From an uncultured Oscillospiraceae bacterium (GTDB taxonomy: Bacteria; Bacillota; Clostridia; Oscillospirales; Ruminococcaceae): a stretch of 11,955 bases of DNA. The stretch is from contig USNZ01000015.1 of NCBI GenBank assembly GCA_900556255.1, positions 1 to 11,955 on the forward strand, in the 5' to 3' direction. A program made the position numbers and the translations under genes. The notes beneath the pieces are model-generated. The model ran no database searches. It saw only the letters and a list, made by a program, of their open reading frames with translations, and was not told where the DNA came from. Below, piece after piece: positions 1 to 7,700 of this stretch. How positions within the stretch are numbered: the stretch's first letter is position 1; every line of letters starts with the position of its first letter.

Positions 1-599
1 TGGTAGCCTTTTTTGGTCGCGCATTTGATCTGCGCGGCGGCTTCGGCTGGCCGGGGCTGTACAGCAGGAGCGCCTGCTCCCTCGGTGAAAGGAAATATTT
101 TTCCTCGACATCGTTCATCAAGATATCCGATAAGGTACACGCGCTTTCTTGCCTGCGGTACACCGAAATCTGCGCTGTTAAGAACCTGCCATTCGACAAA
201 ATACCCCAGCTTTTCCATTTCGCGCAGGATGGCCGCAAATGTCCGCCCGCCGTCATGGTCGAGCAGGCCGGGAACATTTTCAGCCAGCCAGTACTTAGGG
301 TGCCGGGCTTCAGCCAGTCGGGCAAGCTCAAAGAACAAGGTGCCCCTTGGGTCGTCGAATCCGCCGCGGCTTCCGGCAATGCTGAAGCTCTGGCAAGGAA
401 ATCCGCCGCAGAGCAGGTCGAAGTCGGGCAGGTCGGCGGGGTCTGCTTTTCGGATATCGTCAAGGAACCACTCTCCCTCCATGTCAAACAGGGCGCGGTA
501 GCTGCGGTCGGCGTGTTTGTCGATCTCGCAGTGTCCCACGCAGACAAAATCGCCGGCACGGGTCAGCCCCTCGCGGAAGCCTCCAATGCCGGCGAACAT
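1..599 (-). CDS. DNA (cytosine-5-)-methyltransferase, N-terminal part (runs off left edge)
   Basis: This enzyme transfers a methyl group from S-adenosylmethionine to C5 of cytosine in DNA. About 199 residues are visible, counted from the ATG at 599. They show the conserved blocks in order: motif I FAGIGGFREG (residues 2-11), motif IV GGFPCQSFS with the catalytic Cys at about 69, motif VI ENVPG (about 108-112), and motif VIII QARKR (about 149-153). The variable region and the C-terminal motifs are beyond position 1. The start is unclear. The reading frame stays open upstream of the ATG and encodes IKTIRYLD, which completes the conserved first strand (YLDxFAG), but that extension has no ATG, GTG or TTG before an in-frame stop. 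An ATT at 621-623, just after a G8 run, is one possible rare start. No restriction endonuclease partner is visible. It may be a stand-alone methylase that protects the element from restriction; that role is inferred. Confidence 0.93.
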   Translation of the reverse strand, partial: MFAGIGGFREGLTRAGDFVCVGHCEIDKHADRSYRALFDMEGEWFLDDIRKADPADLPDFDLLCGGFPCQSFSIAGSRGGFDDPRGTLFFELARLAEARHPKYWLAENVPGLLDHDGGRTFAAILREMEKLGYFVEWQVLNSADFGVPQARKRVYLIGYLDERCRGKIFPFTEGAGAPAVQPRPAEAAAQIKCATKKGY

Positions 600-625
600 A
601 TCTAAATAGCGAATGGTTTTAATAT

Positions 626-646
626 CACCCCCCCCAAAAAAAAAAA
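626..646. repeat. Double homopolymer tract C8A11 (minus strand: T11 G8 TGAT) upstream of the methyltransferase
   Basis: Eight C residues (628-635) are followed by eleven A residues (636-646). On the minus strand this reads T11 G8 then TGATATT, directly before the methyltransferase coding frame. A near-copy lies at 10297-10317. Runs of this length are prone to slippage, so an assembly or sequencing length error is possible. The G8-TGAT end also resembles the ideal Shine-Dalgarno sequence GGAGGTGAT. Confidence 0.8.
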
Positions 647-679
647 GAAGAAAAAGCCTGCACGGTCGTTAAATGTCAA

Positions 680-687
680 CTGTACAG
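680..687. promoter_or_regulatory. 8-bp palindrome between RHH gene and methyltransferase
   Basis: CTGTACAG is a perfect palindrome in the short gap between the tandem RHH gene and the methyltransferase. Overlapping it on the minus strand is TTGACA (674-679), a perfect -35 hexamer, but no acceptable -10 box follows at 16-18 nt. It could be an operator; there is no direct support. Confidence 0.2.
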
Positions 688-707
688 ACTAAATGTATGA
701 TTCGGTT

Positions 708-1175
708 CTATGCGTCCGGATCAGCGCTATCCTCGCTTGGTGGAACTTCCTCGGATGCTTCGGTGCGTTCGGCGTTTTCAGTGATTTCCGCATTTACCAT
801 GCTCTTGTCTGGCTCCGCCTCATCGCCCAACGCGTTGCTTTCGTCGGATCGCTGCGCAGCCAAGGCTGCCTCGAATTCTTCGTCGGCGTCGGCCAGCGCG
901 CTTTCGATCAGGCTGACAACAAATTCCTTTTGCGTCAGCTTGCGGTGATAGACCTGCTCGAAGCGGGCGAGATATTCCTTGATGCGCTGGAACAGTTCCT
1001 CGGATACCTGAAATGCCATGGTTCGTGTTGCCATGTGGACGCCTTCTTTCTGCTGCTCAAAAAAGTTGTGTACGGCCAGTTCAATGAATTGCGCGGTGGT
1101 GATGCCCTGTCGTTCCAGTTCCAGCCTGATCTGCTGGTGCAGGTCATCCGGCAGGGTGACGGTCAGTTTGCTCAT
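708..1175 (-). CDS. Tandem ribbon-helix-helix (CopG/Arc-like) DNA-binding protein with acidic tail
   Basis: A 155-residue protein. Residues 3-40 form one RHH unit: the strand KLTVTLPDD, then two helices ending near FIELAVHNFF. Residues 51-94 form a second unit: the strand TRTMAFQVSEE, then helices through KEFVVSLIESAL. The last ~50 residues are rich in Glu, Asp and Ser. RHH proteins bind DNA as dimers, with paired strands in the major groove, so two units in one chain could act as a built-in dimer. The start at 1175 is supported by GAAAGGAG (1181-1188) five nucleotides upstream. An internal ATG at 1034 has AGAAGG upstream and could give the second unit alone. The 12-bp repeats at 1218-1253 lie just upstream, suggesting autoregulation or centromere binding. 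The exact family is not recognised. Confidence 0.8.
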   Translation of the reverse strand: MSKLTVTLPDDLHQQIRLELERQGITTAQFIELAVHNFFEQQKEGVHMATRTMAFQVSEELFQRIKEYLARFEQVYHRKLTQKEFVVSLIESALADADEEFEAALAAQRSDESNALGDEAEPDKSMVNAEITENAERTEASEEVPPSEDSADPDA

Positions 1176-1217
1176 GTTGACTCCTTTCAGTGTGCAGGTA
1201 CGCTTTTGGGAAGCAAC

Positions 1218-1253
1218 CAAAGCATACCGCAAAGCAAGCGGCAAAGCTATCAC
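1218..1253. repeat. Three direct repeats with 12-bp period (CAAAGC-led iterons)
   Basis: CAAAGC starts at 1218, 1230 and 1242, exactly 12 bp apart. The full units are CAAAGCATACCG, CAAAGCAAGCGG and CAAAGCTATCAC; the first two agree at 9 of 12 positions, while the third keeps only the CAAAGC core. A CCGC/GCGG inverted pair (1227-1230 and 1238-1241) spans the middle. Short regularly spaced repeats next to RHH genes are typical operators or parC-like centromeres. The location between the parR-like gene and the tandem RHH gene fits this, but binding is inferred. Confidence 0.5.
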
Positions 1254-1279
1254 CAGAACCAACGATATTTCATTGCGAA

Positions 1280-1295
1280 TTGCATCTGAATGCAA
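1280..1295. promoter_or_regulatory. Inverted repeat upstream of the tandem RHH gene
   Basis: TTGCAT-CTGA-ATGCAA is a perfect 6-bp inverted repeat with a 4-nt centre, in the gap between the parR-like gene and the tandem RHH gene. It has no T run on either side, so it looks more like a protein-binding site than a terminator. Confidence 0.3.
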
Positions 1296-1370
1296 GCAGA
1301 AGCAACAATCCGCACAGCCTGGTTTGAGCCCGCTTGATTACTGCATGGGAACCACTCCCCTCGATTTTGA

Positions 1371-1652
1371 TTACAATGTTGCTAAAAAATCCAACGCCGC
1401 CTTTGGGATTCCTTTGCCGTCTTGCGGTGGCGGGGCGGCAAAAGCGATTTGCGCTTTTTCCAGTTCCTCCCGAACGGCCCTGCGCACCGTTTCCTCCAGC
1501 CGGTGTTCCTGCTCGCTTTGCAGCAGGGCGCGGACGATGAGCGCCTTGCGGTTTCCGTCCGGGGCGGCCTGCAAAAGCTGCCACGCGCGGCGGTCATCTT
1601 CGCAGCGCAGATTGGGGCGGAATACGAATTGCGGCCGCGGCGGCCGGTTCAC
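1371..1652 (-). CDS. ParR-like ribbon-helix-helix centromere-binding protein
   Basis: A 93-residue protein whose N-terminal half fits a ParR-type RHH: a strand around PQFVFRPNL, a first helix from CEDDRRAWQLLQ, a turn at APDGN, and a second helix RKALIVRALLQ. The rest is a charged helix (RLEETVRRAVREELEKA) and a Pro-rich tail. It starts with GTG at 1652, overlapping the stop of the ParM-like gene as GTGA, so translation is probably coupled. In type II partition systems, ParR binds repeats at the centromere and caps the ParM filament. The gene order parM-parR and the size match that arrangement. The assignment rests on the RHH pattern and position, since ParR sequences diverge strongly. Confidence 0.68.
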   Translation of the reverse strand: MNRPPRPQFVFRPNLRCEDDRRAWQLLQAAPDGNRKALIVRALLQSEQEHRLEETVRRAVREELEKAQIAFAAPPPQDGKGIPKAALDFLATL

Positions 1653-2569
1653 CCCTCGCTCACACGGCCCGAAAGCTGCGCCAACGCGCGCTCGAATCCG
1701 ACCGCGTTCACCTTGTCATCCGGCAGGAACATCGCGCGGCACAGGCCGTCTTTGGGGCCGACGTGGCGCTGCACGATCCCCGCGCCGCCGCCCAGCATGA
1801 CCGTGGGCAGGGCGCGCAGGTCAAATCCCGCTTCGGTCACCAACGCGAACAGCCGTTCGGTGTAGGCGCGGCCTTGCTGCCGCACGATCTCACGCACAGA
1901 ATCGCCCAGGGCGCAAGGCCCGCCCGCCAGCATCTGCTCAATCTGCGCGTCGGTCAGGGAAAGCCCTGTTTCGCGCCGCACCTGCTCACGCACAGCATCG
2001 ATGCAGCGGATCATGCCGAATTCCAGGCTGTGCGCGGTCTCCGCCACGGGGCGGGCGTTGTCGATCCGCATGAGATCCACCGTCCATCCGCCGATGTCCA
2101 TGAGCAGCAAGGACGGCTCATCCAGCAGCAGGTCGGGGTCTGTCAGCAGCGCGGCGTAGCCCTGCGGGAACAGTGCCACATCCTCAACGGCGATCTTGTA
2201 TTCTGTGCCCTCGAATCGGAACAGGACCGGCTGGGAGCGGAGCAGGTATTGCCGAAATTTTGGCTTGTCCCGGCCAAAGCTTGTCAGCGGTAGCCCTGCT
2301 GCAATTTTAACCGAACTCTCGTTTGGTGCGCCGCGCATTTTGATTTCCTGTGCCAACGCCGCGAGCGTCAGCAGGTAGTAGGTGTCGTTCTCGGTCTTGT
2401 CGCAGCGCACCGGCTGGCGCCCCGTGCCGCAGACGTAAAACTGTCCGTCCACCTCCAGCACACTCTGCCGCGTGTACGGCTCGTGGCTGCCGTAGCAGGT
2501 CAGACCGGCCGGGAAGGAACAATGCCGCGTCTTGATGGCGTAGTATCCGTGGTCGATTCCGATGATCAT
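1649..2569 (-). CDS. ParM/StbA-like actin-family segregation ATPase
   Basis: A 306-residue actin-fold ATPase. Visible motifs are phosphate-1 IGIDHGYYAIKT (residues 3-14, Asp6), phosphate-2 LLLMDIGGWTVDL (about 154-166, Asp158) and the adenosine motif VMLGGGAG (about 257-264). Proteins of this type polymerise with ATP to push DNA copies apart, working with an RHH adaptor bound to a centromere. The start at 2569 is preceded by AGAGAGG and begins exactly at the first actin strand (MIIGIDHG); a longer open frame upstream has no comparable support. The next gene is the ParR-like RHH protein, overlapping by GTGA. The role is stable inheritance of the element while excised or circular, or a host-adapted variant of that. 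Family assignment is firm; the precise subtype is not. Confidence 0.9.
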   Translation of the reverse strand: MIIGIDHGYYAIKTRHCSFPAGLTCYGSHEPYTRQSVLEVDGQFYVCGTGRQPVRCDKTENDTYYLLTLAALAQEIKMRGAPNESSVKIAAGLPLTSFGRDKPKFRQYLLRSQPVLFRFEGTEYKIAVEDVALFPQGYAALLTDPDLLLDEPSLLLMDIGGWTVDLMRIDNARPVAETAHSLEFGMIRCIDAVREQVRRETGLSLTDAQIEQMLAGGPCALGDSVREIVRQQGRAYTERLFALVTEAGFDLRALPTVMLGGGAGIVQRHVGPKDGLCRAMFLPDDKVNAVGFERALAQLSGRVSEG

Positions 2570-2641
2570 GTTTTGCCTCTCTTTCGTTGTTGAGATGTCT
2601 TTTTTGCAATGCTTTTGCGGTGGAAAGGCTCCTATACAAAA

Positions 2642-2694
2642 ACCGGCTGGGAAGAAATCGACGGCCTTGCAGTGAAACTTTCCTCCCAGCCGGT
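2642..2694 (-). terminator. Intrinsic terminator of the fibre/sortase operon
   Basis: On the minus strand, 16-nt arms (2679-2694 and 2642-2657) pair at 15 of 16 positions around a 21-nt loop. The innermost 4 pairs are separated from 11 perfect outer pairs (ACCGGCTGGGA with TCCCAGCCGGT) by one mismatch. The stem is followed by TTTTTG. It lies downstream of the sortase stop and upstream of the ParM-like gene, so it separates the two transcription units. Confidence 0.75.
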
Positions 2695-2850
2695 AAGTAA
2701 GAGTTAGGGGGAGAGTGTGAGAGGGGGAAAGAGGCCAAGCACCCGGCCATCGGCAATACCGGCAGCGGAGTGCAAAACCTGGCCCTAAAAATGGGTACAC
2801 TTCTCCCGTGGCGTTTCGCCTTTTCAAAATCAGGGCGGCCCGCCCGCGCA

Positions 2851-2864
2851 AAGCAAATTTGCTT
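2851..2864. promoter_or_regulatory. 14-bp perfect palindrome downstream of the sortase
   Basis: AAGCAAATTTGCTT is a perfect palindrome about 20 bp past the sortase stop codon. It has no loop and no following T run, so it looks like a dimer-binding site more than a terminator. Its binding partner is unknown. Confidence 0.3.
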
Positions 2865-2885
2865 CCTTATCCACTCTCTTCCTTT

Positions 2886-3617
2886 TTATTTTTTCACCGC
2901 ATCCACCAGTTTGGCTACCACCAAATAGCGTGTGTCGGATTCGCCGGTGCAGGTGGAGAGGGTCAGAATGTGGTCGGTCAGGTTCAGCGTTTCCCCGTTG
3001 TCCAGCGTATTGCGCGCGGCTGCCTTTGCCAGAATCTGCGCGAAGGCCGCATCATCCGGGTTCGGCTCGATGCAGTCCCGGTCATCCGCCGCACTGCACA
3101 CCCCGGCGCTGACAACGCGGTAGGTCAGGGCAGCGTCGGGCAGCGAGAGATAAATGTAAGGATGTTCTTCGGCAAAGCTGTCCTGCTCGTAATTGTGCAG
3201 CGCCTTGAACCCGCCCTCATAGCCGTCCTCGAAGGTGTGGCCGTAGAGCACAAGGTTGCGGGAAAGGCTGGTGCTGTTCAAATCACACGCATAGTCGGCA
3301 AAAACGCAGCCGTGGACATCGGCATTGCCCGCGGTGTCGCGGCGCAGGTAATAGTCGTTGTCGGACGCCTGCTGCACCGGGGCATCGATGTTGGTGCCGG
3401 GCACGGTGATCCACGCGCCGGTTTCCGTGTTGTCCTCCTGCGCCAGACGCGGCTCCGGCTGGGACACCGTGACGGACAGCGCCCTTTCCACACGCTGTTC
3501 TGCCAGCGCTGTGCGGTTGTGCCAAAGGCAAAACAAAACGGCGCACAGGACAATGCCTGCCGCCGCACACCAAAGGAAAATTTTCCGCTTGTCTACGTTC
3601 TTCCTTTTGCTTTGCAT
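2886..3617 (-). CDS. Class B sortase
   Basis: A 243-residue membrane-bound transpeptidase. Residues 12-32 form an N-terminal membrane anchor after a Lys/Arg-rich start, and the catalytic domain lies outside. Catalytic residues are visible: His127 in NLVLYGHTF, Cys223 in TLSTC, and Arg230 in SDTRYLVVAKL. The YGHTF and TLSTC contexts, the YxYLSLPD segment and the length fit class B rather than A or C. Sortases cleave a sorting motif and join the new carboxyl end to a cell-wall amine or another subunit. The start at 3617 has GGAAGGTGA four nucleotides upstream, and the gene begins 16 nt after the stop of the FPQTG-ending protein. It is the last gene of the operon. Its natural substrate is unclear, because no visible neighbour carries a full sorting signal. 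Confidence 0.93.
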   Translation of the reverse strand: MQSKRKNVDKRKIFLWCAAAGIVLCAVLFCLWHNRTALAEQRVERALSVTVSQPEPRLAQEDNTETGAWITVPGTNIDAPVQQASDNDYYLRRDTAGNADVHGCVFADYACDLNSTSLSRNLVLYGHTFEDGYEGGFKALHNYEQDSFAEEHPYIYLSLPDAALTYRVVSAGVCSAADDRDCIEPNPDDAAFAQILAKAAARNTLDNGETLNLTDHILTLSTCTGESDTRYLVVAKLVDAVKK

Positions 3618-3633
3618 CTGCTCACCTTCCCGA

Positions 3634-4737
3634 TCACCTTTCCGGGATGCCCGTCTGCGGGAAGTATCTGACCAGCACCGTGGGCGCGCTTTCCTGCGCG
3701 GCGGTCAGCGTCCAGTCCACATAGCCGAGCAACCCCTGCAATTCCTCCGGCATATTCTGGTCAAGCGTCAGCGTCAGGTTCAGGTGGGCCGTGCCGGTTC
3801 CGCTGTAACGTCCCAGCGGCAAATCATTGCGCATGGTGTTGGTGTCGGTGTCCAGATTGCCCCACACGGGGCCGCTGTATAGGGTTTCGTTGTCCGGGCC
3901 AGTCACCGTAATCACAGCATATTGTTTGAGCAGCTTCCAGATTTTTTCCTCAGTTTCTGCACCCAGTTTGTTGTTGTCCGCCAATGCGGCGCGAAGCCAC
4001 AGCGAACACGCGGCATCGGAATCGTTGCGGGCTGTATAGTCGATGGCAACCAACTGGCTGCGGGTCTCACCGGGGCAAAGATTCTGGAAATCCAAAAACA
4101 GCTGCCCGTCCGGGTATTCGATCAGCCCACCATTCTCATCGTAGGTAAAGCGAATATGCGCCGTCTGCGTCTTGGCCGCCACTGCGTCCGGTGTACGGCG
4201 GTAGGCCGACCAGGTGCGTCCCCACAGCGTGGGGCTGTCGCCGCTGGCCTGCAACAGCTCCATCGTCACCCCAATGTGCCCGGTGCGGCCCGCCAACTCG
4301 TTTGTCAGATTCGGGGAAACCGTGAAAGATTCAAACAGCGCCGTACTGCATTGGTTCGGTTCCACAATGTCGTTGTAGTACCAGTAGCCGTCCTCGCCCT
4401 GCGTCCAGTCGGCGGTGTTATAGGCGGGGAACACGCAATCGGTGGCGTCCATGTCTGCCGCTGTTTCGTCATCCCAATCAATCACCACTTTGGCCCGCAC
4501 AAGGGAGCTGGCTGTGCCGGTATTTTTCACCCAGACGCACTTTTCGACCGTCTGCCCCGGCGTGATCGTCTGCCCCTGCTCGTATTTTTCCTCGACGATG
4601 CCCTGCACTGTGGCAGTGGAAATGTGGTTGGTCACGGTGCTTGACGTGCGCCAGCCCGCCAGCGTTCCGCCCGCGCACAGCGCCGCCGCCAGGGCCAGTG
4701 CTGCCGCGCCAAGCCCGATTTTTACCTGTTTTTTCAA
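3634..4737 (-). CDS. BsaA/TasA-like SipW-dependent surface protein with C-terminal FPQTG
   Basis: A 367-residue secreted protein. The N-terminus (KKQVKIG, a hydrophobic stretch to about residue 24, then GGTLAGWRTSSTVTNHIS) matches the signal region of TasA/CalY/BsaA-type proteins cut by SipW. The body is beta-rich, with VKNTG and a segment YNTADW…GYWYYNDIVEPNQCSTALFESFTVS that parallels the small protein at 9036-9533. It ends RYFPQTGIPER: an LPXTG-like motif with only four residues after it, and no hydrophobic span or charged tail. The start is set at TTG 4737 because GGGAGG (4746-4751) sits 8 nt upstream and because this gives a normal signal peptide. An in-frame ATG at 4788 would overlap the previous gene by 32 nt and add 17 charged residues. 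It is probably a fibre subunit or the sortase substrate; this is inferred. Confidence 0.83.
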   Translation of the reverse strand: MKKQVKIGLGAAALALAAALCAGGTLAGWRTSSTVTNHISTATVQGIVEEKYEQGQTITPGQTVEKCVWVKNTGTASSLVRAKVVIDWDDETAADMDATDCVFPAYNTADWTQGEDGYWYYNDIVEPNQCSTALFESFTVSPNLTNELAGRTGHIGVTMELLQASGDSPTLWGRTWSAYRRTPDAVAAKTQTAHIRFTYDENGGLIEYPDGQLFLDFQNLCPGETRSQLVAIDYTARNDSDAACSLWLRAALADNNKLGAETEEKIWKLLKQYAVITVTGPDNETLYSGPVWGNLDTDTNTMRNDLPLGRYSGTGTAHLNLTLTLDQNMPEELQGLLGYVDWTLTAAQESAPTVLVRYFPQTGIPER

Positions 4738-4745
4738 ATTATCGT

Positions 4746-4751
4746 CCTCCC
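4746..4751 (-). promoter_or_regulatory. Ribosome binding site fixing the TTG start at 4737
   Basis: GGGAGG on the minus strand lies 8 nt before TTG 4737. The alternative ATG at 4788 lies inside the preceding gene. This site decides the start of the FPQTG-ending protein. Confidence 0.7.
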
Positions 4752-4756
4752 ATTCT

Positions 4757-7700
4757 TTATGAATTATCCTGCTTCGGGGTAATTTCATTCACGATCAGCG
4801 CGCAGTCGCGGTCCTCCGCCCAGCTTTGGCGCACATTCCGCGCCGTCACGCTGGCCGATGCGCGGCAGCCGGTCAGTTCCAGCACCGCACAGTCGGCTTT
4901 CGCCGTGCCGTTCTCGGCATCCTCAAACTGCACCAGTGCATGGCAGGCGGTCTGGCTCTCGATGACGGTGTAAACGCCGCCCGAAAGCCCCGTGAAGGTC
5001 ACACTGGCGCAGACATCGCCGTTCTCGTCCGGCTCGGCATCGAGCGAAAGCTGCACACTCTGCCGCTGCACCCGGCCCTTGGCGTCCGTCAGCGTGAACG
5101 TAAACACCGGCGCGCCGTGCGCGGCCAGCAGATCGGATGCGGGCAGCTTCTTGGTCACGGTGATCTTGCCCGGCTCGACGTTCGTTGTCACTTCATCGGT
5201 CGGCAGAGTAATTTTATCCTCGCGGTACTGCACCGACGCCCTGTTGCTCACGGAGTTGCCCATGACAACCGATTGCACCCGCACCGTGAAGGAAACTCTT
5301 GCTTCCGACTGCGTGGGAATTTCCAGCGTCCATACAATCTTTCCGTTGTTTTCCGCGCCGTTCTCCGTGATGGAATTTTCCACCAACTCGGTTCCTTCGG
5401 GGATTGCATCGGTGATCGTCACGGTCTTTGCCACGTCGGCCGGATTGCAGCACGTCACGGTGTACACCAGCGTATCCCCGGCCCGCACCGTGCCGCCATT
5501 CAGGTCGTTTCCCGCTTCATCCATCACGGTCTTGGTCGGCGCGTCTACCGGCACATACACCGCCTTGACGGTGTGGTCAGCGTCGATGTCCGCAAACTCA
5601 ATATTCTGCGGGTATTTTTTCGCCAGATTGTTCTGCATTTTTTCGGCATCCTCGTCCAGATAGATGCCACTCAAAAGGTAATTGCCGCTTGCCAGCGGGG
5701 CATATGTCACTGCTCGGCTCTCTCCCAAAGGTACTTCGCTTTCCGTTTTGGTCTGGGTCGTCCCGTCGCTTTCGCTCGTTATGTTGTCGGATACCGCCTG
5801 CCCAATGTCCGGCGTCCCGTTCACCGCAATGGCCTTCAGGGTAAAATTGATCCTCTTCCACTGTGCGGTAAAGGTCGTGTCATAGTCGTTGGCGTAGGAA
5901 GTTCCCGCAGCCAGCAGACCGTCTGTCAGGGCGGTTTCGCCGTTCCAACTCTGCGTGGCCTTCCAGCCAAGGAAGCGGTAGCCCTCCTTCTGCGGTTCGG
6001 CCTGCACGGTGTAACCCTGGCCGTTGTGCTTGGTTTCGGAAAAGCCGTTCTGCGCGCCGTTCAGCGTTCCGCCGTCCAGATCGTAGGTCATGGCAGCCTG
6101 CCAGCCCGCATAATACGAAAGAACGGCAGGCTCCGCTGTTACGGTTTTGTGGTTGCCATAGCTGCCCAAAATGCTGCCGCCGTCGTCGTTTATCGTAATA
6201 TCCTGCAAGGCTGCGCCGCCTTGCAGTGTCGTCACGCCGTCCGCGTAGGTTTTGGCGTCCAGCAGCCAATCCGCAAAGCAGTGGGTCTGCACGGCGGCGC
6301 TGTGCCCGGCATTCGCTGAACAAATGTAGTAGGGCGCGGTATCGTCCACATCGGTCGGTGCCGTCACATCCGCCGTGATGCCGTAGAACTTGCGCACTGT
6401 GCCCAGCAGTTCCCCGCTGTCGATGCCGTCCACGGTCAGCGCGGTGCCCGCCGCAGCGTCGTGATTGTAATAATAGCGATAATTCGATTTGTAGGACAAC
6501 CAAACATCATGCGCGTCGGAGTTTTTCATGCCGAAATAGGCGTCCTCAATAGCGGTATAGTATACGTTGGTGTCAATTCCGTTCTCCGGGTGCTGCTCCG
6601 CCGTCTGGGCGTTGTTGGATTCCCGGCTATTTTCCCAATCCAGCACCGCCGTGTCCGACTGGATGATCGTCCGCCCCAGCCACGGGTTCTCGCAGGTCAC
6701 GCCAAGCTGTTCCCGTGTTCCGCCGTTCCAGGTGACAACGTCCGCATCCTGTTTCAGATGGATGCTGTCACCGGCGGGAATCTGCAATGTTGAATCGGTG
6801 CGGAACACATCGACGCCGTCCAGCATCACCGCGATGCGCAGGCCGGAATTTTGCAGGGTTTTGTCGGCGGAAGTTTTCACTTCGACGCCGTCCTTGAGTG
6901 TCGTGTCTGTTCCGCTTCCCGCGTAGATTTCCGCGTGTTCCGCGCCGTTTTCGGTAAAACTGCCGCCGGATACCGTTGCCTTGGTTCCACCTTTCAGGTA
7001 CAGCCCGCTGTGGCCGTTTTCGTGCGATGTGACCGGCGCGGTCAGTTCAAGCGTTGCCGTCTGGTCCAGCGATTCATTTTTCATCGCGCTGATGCCGGAA
7101 TAGCTGTTGCCGTAGCAGTTCAGGTGATCGCCCTGCACAGTGCCGCCGTCCGTGTGGACGCCGTCCGCGGCGTTATTGTACACGGCGGTCGTTTCGTCGC
7201 CGTTCGCGGAATCCGCGGCCTTGCCGATCCACAGTTGCCCCTGGGTGTAAACGCCGTTGATCCCGTTTGCGTAGATATGGTTCCAGCCGTACAAATAAGT
7301 CTTGCTGTCAGGGTAGCACTGCACGCCGTTGCCCGCATTGTTCAAAATACCGCAATGGCTGATTTTCATCGTGCCTGCGCCTTGTACGTCCAAGCCGGGG
7401 AAGGTGTTGGAAGCGGTGTCCCCGTCTGTCGTCAGGAGATTGGCGGTGTTGTAGCCGTTGTTCTCCACCTGGCAGCCGGTCAGGGTCATAACGCTGTTCG
7501 AGCGCACATTTGCGCCCGTCCAGCCGTTGCCCCAGAAGAAGCAGTTTTCCGCGCTGGCGGAGCTGTCGGCTTCGGGGATGTCAAAGCCGGAGGTTTTGTT
7601 CCACACAAAAGAGCTGGCCGCTGCCTGCACATGGGAACCGGCGGCACAGGTCAGCCCACCGCCGCCAAGGCCCTGTGAGCGCACATTGCCGGAAAGAACA

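Larger units (their letters stand above)
2570..2885. other. Intergenic region between the ParM-like gene and the sortase
   Basis: No credible gene is seen here. It holds a large terminator hairpin (2642-2694), a G-rich stretch (2701-2733), a GGGCGG-C-CCGCCC inverted repeat (2833-2845) and a 14-bp perfect palindrome (2851-2864). The promoter of the ParM-like gene should lie between the terminator and 2569, but no convincing -35/-10 pair was found there. Confidence 0.6.

Noticed and set aside
636..660. T11 run on the minus strand as an intrinsic terminator after the tandem RHH gene
   Set aside because: No GC-rich stem precedes the T run, and the downstream methyltransferase is on the same strand, so termination here is not supported.
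2808..3671. Plus-strand open frame (287 codons) opposite the sortase
   Set aside because: It runs across the sortase gene, whose catalytic motifs are unambiguous on the minus strand. No recognisable domain or start signal.
4738..4788. ATG 4788 as start of the FPQTG-ending protein
   Set aside because: It would overlap the previous gene by 32 nt and put 17 mostly charged residues before the signal peptide. TTG 4737 has the better ribosome binding site and gives a normal signal sequence.
4826..6319. Long open frame (497 codons) on the plus strand inside the giant surface protein gene
   Set aside because: It is the complementary strand of a well-supported gene. Its translation is rich in Arg, His and Gly with no domain pattern, and it lacks a ribosome binding site; it is a shadow of high-GC coding sequence.
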